Shown: in pieces, positions 6,270 through 10,663 of the stretch
How positions within the stretch are numbered: the first letter of the stretch is position 1
Layout: every line of letters begins with the position of its first letter
Notes under the pieces: model-generated
The model's input: only the letters and a program-made list of their open reading frames with translations
Told to the model about the DNA's origin: nothing
Database searches by the model: none
Assembly (NCBI GenBank): GCA_029858755.1
Contig: JAOUEK010000027.1
Location: 1-10,663, forward strand
Direction of reading: 5' to 3'
DNA length: 10,663 nt
Source of the DNA: Thermoleophilia bacterium
GTDB taxonomy: Bacteria > Actinomycetota > Thermoleophilia > Gaiellales > Gaiellaceae
Position numbers and translations under genes: made by a program

Positions 6270-6452
6270 ATGCCCGTGATCGAGGTCAAGCTCTACGACC
6301 GCCGCGTCACCGACGAGTCCGTGCCGAAGATGATCTCCGCCCTCACCGACGCGCTCGCCGAGTCGAGCGGCGCGGCGAAGGAGCACATCCAGGTGATCAT
6401 CCAGGGCGTCTCGCCCAAGCACTGGGGGATCGCAGGCGAGCAGCAGCAGTAG
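6270..6452 (+). CDS. 4-oxalocrotonate tautomerase family protein
   Basis: A 60-residue member of the tautomerase superfamily. The start MPVIEV exposes Pro1, the catalytic base, once methionine is removed. The Arg11 equivalent is present in LYDRRVTDE, and the C-terminal VSPKHWGIAGE matches the usual PK-x-x-WGIGG segment, with Trp in place of Phe50. The residue aligned with Arg39 of 4-oxalocrotonate tautomerase, normally in SVRVII, is Gln (HIQVII), so the classic dicarboxylate-binding arginine is missing and the substrate is probably not 2-hydroxymuconate. Such proteins form small oligomers with shared active sites and interconvert enol and keto forms of oxo acids. The gene has its own -10 box and a strong ribosome binding site, lies 52 bases after the E1 alpha gene, and is followed by a hairpin. 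Confidence 0.9.
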   Translation: MPVIEVKLYDRRVTDESVPKMISALTDALAESSGAAKEHIQVIIQGVSPKHWGIAGEQQQ

Positions 6453-6460
6453 CCGCCGAG

Positions 6461-6479
6461 CCGTCCGCGAGGCGGCCGG
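6461..6479 (+). terminator. Hairpin after the tautomerase gene, terminator-like but without a T tract
   Basis: CCGTCCGC and GCGGCCGG pair around the loop GAG with one T-C mismatch. It lies nine bases after the tautomerase stop. No run of T follows, so it would be a weak intrinsic terminator or an RNA-stabilising hairpin. Its 14-base core CCGCGAGGCGGCCG recurs exactly at 7353-7366. The rest of the 6453-6577 gap holds the -10 box and ribosome binding site of the next gene and an AT-richer patch around 6481-6500 with the palindrome ATCGAT. Confidence 0.4.
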
Positions 6480-6524
6480 ATCACCGATCATCGATTGTTC
6501 TCGCACCTGCTGCGCCGCCGGGTT

Positions 6525-6530
6525 TAGACT
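6525..6530 (+). promoter_or_regulatory. Candidate -10 box TAGACT for the hydroxylase operon
   Basis: TAGACT in the context GGTTTAGACTCGG, with a 47-base gap to the ATG at 6578. It is identical to the box at 6215-6220. The -35 position (about 6501-6507) is not close to consensus, so an activator could be needed (inference). Confidence 0.4.
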
Positions 6531-6562
6531 CGGGGGCGCAACGGTACGACGCTGAACGCTCA

Positions 6563-6570
6563 GGGAAGGA
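6563..6570 (+). promoter_or_regulatory. Ribosome binding site of the FAD subunit gene
   Basis: GGGAAGGA with a seven-base spacer to the ATG at 6578. Confidence 0.75.
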
Positions 6571-6577
6571 ACGGTCA

Positions 6578-7336
6578 ATGACGCAAGCCACTGAGGTCCT
6601 CGTCCCGACCTCGCCGGACGAGGCGGCCGCCGCCTTCGGGGACGGATCGGGCGTGACGGTGATCGGGGGCGGCACGATCGTGATGCCCGAGATCACCTAC
6701 GGCCGCCTGAAGGTCGGCAAGGCGCTCCTGCTCGGGAAGGCCGGGCTCTCCGGCGTCAGCCGGAACGGCGGAACGGTCACGATCGGGGCGGCGACGCCGA
6801 TCGCCGACCTGGTCGACCTGCCGCCGCCGCTCGGCCCGTGCGCCGCGAACGTCGCCGACGGCGAGATCCGCGCGCAGGCCACGCTCGGCGGGAACGTGTG
6901 CGCCGGCCCCGGGCCGGATGCCCCGCGCGGCGACCTGCAGGGCCCGCTGCTCGCGCTCGACGCGACCGCCCGCTCCACGGGCCCCGGCGGCGAGCGGAGC
7001 GAGCCCCTCGAGAGCTTCCTCGACGACCGGGCGGGCCGGCTGCTGCTGGACGTCTCGTTCGGCGAGCCCGCCGCGGGCGCGTTCGCCGCGCTCGACTACC
7101 CGCACACCCACGAGTACACGGTGCTCGCCGTCTCCGGGGCCCGCGGCGCTGACGGCGCCGTCCGCCTCGCCGCGACCGGCCTCGCCGACCATGCGCGCAC
7201 GCTCTCCGGCGATCCCGACGCGGCCGCGTCCGAGGTCCGCCTCGGCGACGACGCGCTCGCGTCCGGCTGGTACCGGCAGCAGGTGCTGCCGGTGCTCGTG
7301 CGCCGCGTGCTCGCCGACCTCGAGGAGGCAAGGTGA
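6578..7336 (+). CDS. Molybdenum hydroxylase FAD-binding subunit (CoxM/NdhF-like)
   Basis: Flavin subunit that passes electrons from the iron-sulfur clusters to the final acceptor. The 252-residue product carries an FAD-binding PCMH-type fold. The first FAD motif is VIGGGTIVMP at 28-37 (usually AGGTDLLP), and the second is IRAQATLGGN at 97-106 followed by VCAGPGPDAPRGDLQGPLLALDA. A CO_deh_flav_C-like C-terminal domain follows, from about DYPHTHEYTVLAVSGA onward. It is shorter than the usual 280-300 residues because the N-terminal leader and the loop between TIGAATPIADL and LGPCAANVAD are compact. It is the first gene of the structural operon, with its own promoter-like box. The 115-base gap to the iron-sulfur subunit is unusual for this family and holds hairpins. 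Confidence 0.93.
   Translation: MTQATEVLVPTSPDEAAAAFGDGSGVTVIGGGTIVMPEITYGRLKVGKALLLGKAGLSGVSRNGGTVTIGAATPIADLVDLPPPLGPCAANVADGEIRAQATLGGNVCAGPGPDAPRGDLQGPLLALDATARSTGPGGERSEPLESFLDDRAGRLLLDVSFGEPAAGAFAALDYPHTHEYTVLAVSGARGADGAVRLAATGLADHARTLSGDPDAAASEVRLGDDALASGWYRQQVLPVLVRRVLADLEEAR
7322..7328 (+). promoter_or_regulatory. Orphan ribosome binding site at the end of the FAD subunit gene
   Basis: GAGGAGG lies four bases before a GTG at 7333 that overlaps the FAD subunit stop as GTGA. It is placed to start translation of the short frame 7333-7455, or may be the ancestral site of the iron-sulfur subunit gene, now displaced by the hairpin insert. Confidence 0.4.
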
Positions 7337-7455
7337 TCATCGCGCGTCACGGCCGCGAGGCGGCCGCTTCAGGGATGAGCCGCCGGAGGCGGATCCGAGC
7401 GGCGGGAATCCGCAGCGGCGGATTCCCGCCTTGTGCGACGAGGGAGGCGTCATGA
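7333..7455 (+). CDS. Possible 40-residue leader/bridge ORF between FAD and iron-sulfur subunit genes
   Basis: The frame starts at GTG, overlapping the upstream TGA by four bases (GTGA), and ends in a TGA that overlaps the ATG of the iron-sulfur subunit gene (ATGA). It is preceded by GAGGAGG. The product would be Arg- and Ala-rich with no recognisable domain, and most of its length is encoded by hairpin repeats. It may serve only to carry ribosomes across the gap (translational relay) or may be chance. No protein function is claimed. Confidence 0.2.
   Translation: MIIARHGREAAASGMSRRRRIRAAGIRSGGFPPCATREAS
7350..7366 (+). repeat. Inverted repeat CGGCCGC-GAG-GCGGCCG
   Basis: A perfect 7-base stem with a GAG loop, 13 bases after the FAD subunit stop. 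It contains the 14-base sequence CCGCGAGGCGGCCG that also forms the hairpin after the tautomerase gene (6465-6478), which suggests a dispersed 3'-end element. A second small stem, CCGCC-GGA-GGCGG, follows at 7380-7392. Confidence 0.6.
7401..7430 (+). repeat. Perfect 12-base inverted repeat (hairpin) before the iron-sulfur subunit gene
   Basis: GGCGGGAATCCG (7401-7412) and CGGATTCCCGCC (7419-7430) pair perfectly around the loop CAGCGG. It ends 21 bases before the ATG at 7452 and just before the ribosome binding site. The stem is strong enough to act as an attenuator, an RNA processing or stability element, or a bounded repeat. No T tract follows, so it is not a standard intrinsic terminator. 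Confidence 0.65.
7441..7447 (+). promoter_or_regulatory. Ribosome binding site of the iron-sulfur subunit gene
   Basis: AGGGAGG with a four-base spacer to the ATG at 7452. It confirms this start, since the same frame is open far upstream. Confidence 0.65.
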
Positions 7456-7964
7456 ACCTCACCGTCAACGGCGTCGCGCACGAGGTGGAGAGCGGGCCGC
7501 TGACGTCGCTGCTCGACGTGTTGCGCGAGGAGCTCGCGATCACGAGCCCCAAGGCGGGCTGCGAGCAGGGCGGCTGCGGGGCCTGCACGGTGCTCGTCGA
7601 CGGCGTCGCCCGCCGCTCCTGCCTGACGCCCGTGGCGTCGGTGCAGGGGACCGAGATCACGACCGTCGAGGGCCTGGGCTCCCCCAGCGACCTGTCGCCG
7701 CTGCAGCAGGCGTTCACGCACCACTACGCGGCGCAGTGCGGCTTCTGCACCTCGGGGATGATGCTCGCCGCGCAGGCGTACATCGACGGGGGCGGCAGCG
7801 ACGGCCACGAGGCGATCCAGGAGGCGATCGCCGGGCACGTCTGCCGCTGCACCGGCTACGTGAAGATCATCGACGCGATCGCCGCGGTAGCCCGCGGCGA
7901 CGAGTTCGACCTCACCGTGACGGCGTCCAGCGCCGGCATGGTCAACCTGGGAGGTGCCGTATGA
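7452..7964 (+). CDS. Molybdenum hydroxylase 2Fe-2S subunit (CoxS/NdhS-like)
   Basis: Iron-sulfur subunit of 170 residues that relays electrons between the molybdenum site and FAD. The plant-type ferredoxin domain has Cys37, Cys42, Cys45 and Cys57 in GCEQGGCGACTVLVDG and RRSC. The C-terminal helical domain has Cys96 and Cys99 in QCGFCTSGM and Cys131 and Cys133 in CRCTGY. All eight cluster ligands are present and the length is normal, with a short C-terminal tail (about 150-170) beyond the usual end. The ATG is supported by AGGGAGG. Its stop overlaps the ATG of the next gene (ATGA), so it is translationally coupled to the molybdenum subunit. The assignment is secure; the substrate of the whole enzyme is not. 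Confidence 0.97.
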   Translation: MNLTVNGVAHEVESGPLTSLLDVLREELAITSPKAGCEQGGCGACTVLVDGVARRSCLTPVASVQGTEITTVEGLGSPSDLSPLQQAFTHHYAAQCGFCTSGMMLAAQAYIDGGGSDGHEAIQEAIAGHVCRCTGYVKIIDAIAAVARGDEFDLTVTASSAGMVNLGGAV

Positions 7965-9331
7965 AGGCCGTCGGGGCACGTCTCCCGCGCTACGACGGCG
8001 TCGCGCACGTCACCGGGCGCACGGTGTTCGTCGACGACGTCCGCGTGCCCGGGACGCTCTGGGTGAAGGCCCTGCGCTCCCCCGTCCACCACGCGGACAT
8101 CACCCGCCTCGACACGTCGGCGGCGGAGACGATGAAGGGCGTCCACGCCGTCGTCACGTGGCAGGACGTCCCGCTTCTCGAGTACGGGCACTTGTCCGCA
8201 CTCGGCATCCCGGCCGACGAGCCGCTGCTGGCGAAGGACGAGGTCCGCTACAAGGGCCAGCCGATCGCGATCGTCGCGGCGGAAGACGAGGAGACGGCCA
8301 TGGCCGCGGTCGCGGCGATGAAGCTCGACCTGCAGGAGAAGCCGGCGCTGTTCGACGTCCGCAAGGCGTTCGACGCGGACGCGCCGGTCGTGCACCAGTG
8401 GGGCAACTGGTACCCGCACTTCGAGGCGGAGATGGACCGCCGCCAGATCCGCAAGGGTGACATCGATCGGGCGTTCGCTGACGCCGACGTGATCGTGCAG
8501 GGCGTCTATCGCCCCGCCGCGATCGAGCACGTGCCCGTGGAGACGCAGTCGTGCCAGGTGGTGCCGGAGGCCAACGGCCGGCTCACGATCTACTCGTGCA
8601 CGCAGGCGCTCTACTTCTCGCTCGGCGTCGTCGCCGCGCACCTGCAGGTGCCCCTGAACAGGCTGAAGGTCGTCGGCGGCACGGTCGGCGGCGGCTTCGG
8701 CGGCAAGGTGGACACGGCGACCGAGACGATGTGCTGCCTGCTCGCGCAGAAGTCCGGCCGGCCCGTGCGCTGGCGGTGGACGCGCGAGGAGGAGTTCCTC
8801 TGCTCGTCGACGCGGGCGCCGTGGCACATGGAGATCGCCGACGCGGTGACGGAGGACGGCTGGATCCTGGGCCGCAAGATGCTCACGCTCCACGACTCCG
8901 GCGCGTACGCGCGCTTCTCGCCGTACGGCCTCACCAAGCACTCGTTCCACCACACGGGCGCCTACACGATCCCGAACCTCCATTTCGACGGCTACGTCGT
9001 GTTCACGAACCGCGTGCCCACGACGGCGATGCGCGGCTTCGGCGTCACCTCGGTGTCGTTCGCCACCGAGACGCACGTGAGCCGCATCGCGGAGGTGCTC
9101 GGCGTCGACCCGTGGGAGATCCGCCTCAAGAACGCGAACCGGATCGGTGACACCTCGCCCAACGGGGTCGCCTATGCGGACCCGTCGACGGTGCCGGTGG
9201 TGAAGGCGCTCGCGGACGGGGTCGGCGCGAAGCTGGCGCCGAATCTCCAGGCCATGACCCCCGCCGCGCGCGAGGGCGACCTGCTGCCGGAGCACCTGGT
9301 GGCGCAGATCGGCAATCCGGAGGATCACTGA
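7961..9331 (+). CDS. Molybdenum hydroxylase Mo-binding subunit, N-terminal part (NdhL-like large chain)
   Basis: First part of a split molybdopterin-binding catalytic subunit, 456 residues. Residues 1-115 form the a/b hammerhead domain (LPRYDGVAHVTGRTVFVDDV onward) and the rest the first Mo-binding domain. GGGFGGK is at 243-249 and PTTAMRGFGV with Arg358 is the xanthine-dehydrogenase-type active-site arginine loop. The AYRCSFR loop of form I CO dehydrogenase is absent, so this is not a CO dehydrogenase. In single-chain relatives the protein continues for another 330-370 residues; here it stops after LLPEHLVAQIGNPEDH, in the linker before the second Mo-binding domain. That domain is encoded by the next gene. 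GGGAGGT lies five bases before the ATG. The arrangement matches NdhL of nicotinate dehydrogenase. Confidence 0.93.
   Translation: MKAVGARLPRYDGVAHVTGRTVFVDDVRVPGTLWVKALRSPVHHADITRLDTSAAETMKGVHAVVTWQDVPLLEYGHLSALGIPADEPLLAKDEVRYKGQPIAIVAAEDEETAMAAVAAMKLDLQEKPALFDVRKAFDADAPVVHQWGNWYPHFEAEMDRRQIRKGDIDRAFADADVIVQGVYRPAAIEHVPVETQSCQVVPEANGRLTIYSCTQALYFSLGVVAAHLQVPLNRLKVVGGTVGGGFGGKVDTATETMCCLLAQKSGRPVRWRWTREEEFLCSSTRAPWHMEIADAVTEDGWILGRKMLTLHDSGAYARFSPYGLTKHSFHHTGAYTIPNLHFDGYVVFTNRVPTTAMRGFGVTSVSFATETHVSRIAEVLGVDPWEIRLKNANRIGDTSPNGVAYADPSTVPVVKALADGVGAKLAPNLQAMTPAAREGDLLPEHLVAQIGNPEDH
9319..9324 (+). promoter_or_regulatory. Ribosome binding site at the Mo-subunit split
   Basis: GGAGGA with a six-base spacer to the ATG at 9331. 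Its ideal spacing argues that the second Mo-binding chain is translated from its own start and that the split is real rather than a sequencing frameshift. Confidence 0.75.
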
Positions 9332-10428
9332 TGGCAGTCCATAGAGGCCGCGGGATCGCGGCGATCGAGTACCCGACGGGCATGAACCAGAACGGCGACC
9401 CGTCTCAGGCGTGGATCAAGGTGAAGCCGGACGGCCGCATCGACGTCTTCGCCGGCACGTCGGACATCGGCAACGGCTCCAAGACGATCCAGTCGCAGAT
9501 CGTCGCCGAGACGATCGGCGTGCCCTACGACTGGGTCACGTACGACAACTCGAACACCGACTCGTCGCCGGTCTGCACCGGCACCTTCGCCTCGCGCGCG
9601 ACCTTCGTCGCGGGCAAGGCGGTGGAGAAGGCGGCGCTCAAGGTGCGCGAGAAGATCCTCGAGATCGCGGGCAAGGAGCTCGAGATCGACCCCTCCGACC
9701 TCGAGATCGTGGACGGCGAGGTGGTGGCGAAGGGCGCCCCGCAGAAGAAGATCGGCGTCCCCGACGTGGCCGCCGCCGCGACCTGGGGCCACGGCGAGCT
9801 GATCACCGGCACCGGCGCGCAGCTGAAGCCGTACGCGACGATCGTCGACCCGGAGACGGGGCGCGTCGACCTGCCGCCGCACTCCGCCATCTCGTACGCC
9901 TCGTGCGCGGCGGAGGTGGAGGTCGACGACGAGACCGGCGTCGTCCGGGTGCTGCACCTCTGGCAGTGCTACGACGTGGGCCGCGCGATCAACCCGACGC
10001 TCGTCGAGGGCCAGATCGAGGGCGGCGCGGTGCAGGGGCTCGGGCTCGGCGTGCTCGAGAACTGTTACCCGTACTACCCGTCGGCGGAGCACCGCGGGGG
10101 CCAGTTCGGCTCGTACCTCGCCCCTGGCGCCGAGAACCTCCCGCAGATCGACACGATCATCATCGAGAACCCGTCCAGCGACGGCCCGTACGGAGCCAAG
10201 GGGATCGGCGAGATGGCGAACAACGGCCAGCCGCCGGCGATCGCCGCCGCTGTCTACGACGCGGTCGGCGTGTGGGTCACGGAGCTGCCGATCACGCCGG
10301 AGAAGGTGCTGCGGGCGCTCGCCGCGAAGGCGGAGCCGCGGCGAGCGGGCAAGCTCGTCGTCTTCGACGAGGAGCTCTCGGTGAACGCCGTCTCGGACGG
10401 GGGCATCCGCTTCGAGGTGCCCGCATGA
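9331..10428 (+). CDS. Molybdenum hydroxylase Mo-binding subunit, C-terminal part (NdhM-like medium chain)
   Basis: Second part of the split catalytic subunit, 365 residues, corresponding to the second Mo-binding domain of single-chain enzymes. It begins GRGIAAIEYPTGMNQNGDP, the usual start of that domain. GTSDIGNGSKT at 42-52 occupies the position of the conserved GxxDxGQG motif, with Asn for Gln. TGTFASRATFVAGKAV, YDVGRAINP and GQIEGGAVQGLGLGV follow. KGIGEMANNGQPPAI contains Glu294, the catalytic glutamate that activates the molybdenum-bound hydroxyl. Paired with the upstream chain the total is 821 residues, near the length of a single-chain subunit. Stop and start overlap as TGATG and a good ribosome binding site is present. 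Its own stop forms ATGA with a short downstream frame. Confidence 0.93.
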   Translation: MAVHRGRGIAAIEYPTGMNQNGDPSQAWIKVKPDGRIDVFAGTSDIGNGSKTIQSQIVAETIGVPYDWVTYDNSNTDSSPVCTGTFASRATFVAGKAVEKAALKVREKILEIAGKELEIDPSDLEIVDGEVVAKGAPQKKIGVPDVAAAATWGHGELITGTGAQLKPYATIVDPETGRVDLPPHSAISYASCAAEVEVDDETGVVRVLHLWQCYDVGRAINPTLVEGQIEGGAVQGLGLGVLENCYPYYPSAEHRGGQFGSYLAPGAENLPQIDTIIIENPSSDGPYGAKGIGEMANNGQPPAIAAAVYDAVGVWVTELPITPEKVLRALAAKAEPRRAGKLVVFDEELSVNAVSDGGIRFEVPA

Positions 10429-10529
10429 GAGGAGGCGAACGGCGGGGTGAGGCTGAAGCCTCACCCCCGGGGTCAGGCTTCAGCCTGACCCCGCCCTTCG
10501 GCCGGGCCACGCCGCTGACGACCGCATGA
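10425..10529 (+). CDS. Possible 34-residue bridge ORF spanning the palindromic repeat
   Basis: The ATG overlaps the stop of the Mo-subunit gene (ATGA) and the TGA overlaps the ATG of the cupin-like gene (ATGA). The product would be Gly-, Pro- and Arg-rich with no domain, and about half of it is encoded by the tandem palindrome. The double four-base overlap is the same layout as at 7333-7455. It could be a relay for coupled translation or a coincidence. The stretch 10429-10525 contains no other gene. Confidence 0.2.
   Translation: MRGGERRGEAEASPPGSGFSLTPPFGRATPLTTA
10441..10495 (+). repeat. Tandem palindromes (REP-like element)
   Basis: Two adjacent hairpins. GGGGTGAGGC and GCCTCACCCC (10444-10453 and 10458-10467) pair around TGAA; GGGGTCAGGC and GCCTGACCCC (10469-10478 and 10483-10492) pair around TTCA. 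The two units differ by one G-C to C-G swap in which both sides of the stem changed together. The whole element is also a 27-base inverted repeat (10441-10467 against 10469-10495, two mismatches, one-base spacer). It follows AGGAGG at 10430-10435 directly. No T tract is present, so it resembles a repetitive extragenic palindrome more than an intrinsic terminator. Confidence 0.7.
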
Positions 10530-10663
10530 GCGCGTTCCGGACGTGGAACGGCGTCGAGCCGTGGCGGATCTTCCCCACGGTCGAACTGCACGCGATCGCG
10601 GGCGACCAGGTCTTCCTCGGCCGGGTCGCGTACGAGCCCGGGACGACAGTGCAGCGACACAGC
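10526..10663 (+). CDS. Cupin-like protein, 5' part only
   Basis: The first 46 codons of a gene that runs past the right edge. The frame starts with ATG at 10526, overlapping the stop of the short upstream frame. The visible protein has FRTWNGVEPWRIFPTVELHA, then GDQVFLGRVAYEPGTTVQRHS. The last part resembles the first beta strands of a cupin barrel, where a PGxxxxxHxH metal motif would come next, so the His near the edge may be its first ligand. There is no ribosome binding site next to the ATG; AGGAGG lies far upstream, beyond the palindrome. The cupin call rests on a short stretch and is tentative. Confidence 0.55.
   Translation, partial: MSAFRTWNGVEPWRIFPTVELHAIAGDQVFLGRVAYEPGTTVQRHS

Noticed and set aside
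7401..7430. Rho-independent terminator between FAD and FeS subunit genes
   Set aside because: There is a strong stem but no T tract, and a terminator here would separate subunits of one enzyme. A repeat or RNA-stability element is more plausible.
7961..10428. Aerobic carbon monoxide dehydrogenase large subunit
   Set aside because: The form I active-site loop AYRCSFR is absent; AMRGFG is of the xanthine-dehydrogenase type. The cox-like accessory genes alone do not make it a CO dehydrogenase.

Overview
The window is very GC-rich, densely coding DNA. The G/C-rich third positions, the GTG/TTG starts, the NTGA stop/start overlaps and the recurrent TANNNT -10 boxes fit a high-GC actinobacterium. 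A Thermoleophilia-like lineage is my guess, but it is inferred from style only and nothing here fixes the taxon. No tRNA, rRNA, CRISPR array or transposase is visible.

Left block (22-3102, minus strand): a tight four-gene operon read right to left. It encodes a MoxR/CoxD-type AAA+ ATPase, a CoxE-type VWA protein, a short XdhC/CoxI-domain protein and a second XdhC-family protein with the Rossmann C-domain. This is the classic accessory set that matures and sulfurates the molybdenum cofactor of molybdenum hydroxylases. A divergent promoter region lies at 3103-3322.

Middle block (3323-6452, plus strand): a metallo-beta-lactamase-fold hydrolase resembling N-acyl-homoserine lactonases, then the beta and alpha subunits of a thiamine-diphosphate 2-oxoacid dehydrogenase E1 (beta first, with no E2 or E3 in view), then a 60-residue 4-oxalocrotonate-tautomerase family protein.

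Right block (6578-10428, plus strand): a molybdenum hydroxylase of the xanthine dehydrogenase/CO dehydrogenase superfamily, in the order FAD subunit, 2Fe-2S subunit, Mo subunit part 1, Mo subunit part 2. The Mo-binding chain is split into two genes of 456 and 365 residues, as in the four-subunit nicotinate dehydrogenase NdhFSLM of Eubacterium barkeri. The active-site loop is not that of aerobic CO dehydrogenase. A cupin-like gene starts at 10526 and runs off the right edge.

How it may fit together (inference): the minus-strand operon matures the hydroxylase on the plus strand. The hydroxylase, tautomerase, lactonase-like hydrolase and E1 enzyme could be consecutive or alternative steps in the breakdown of a (hetero)cyclic or carbonyl compound that ends in a 2-oxoacid. 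The substrate cannot be read from the sequence.

The most unusual structure is in the two long gaps within the hydroxylase operon (7337-7451 and 10429-10525). Both are filled with strong hairpins. Each is also crossed by a short open frame that overlaps the upstream stop and the downstream start by four bases at both ends.
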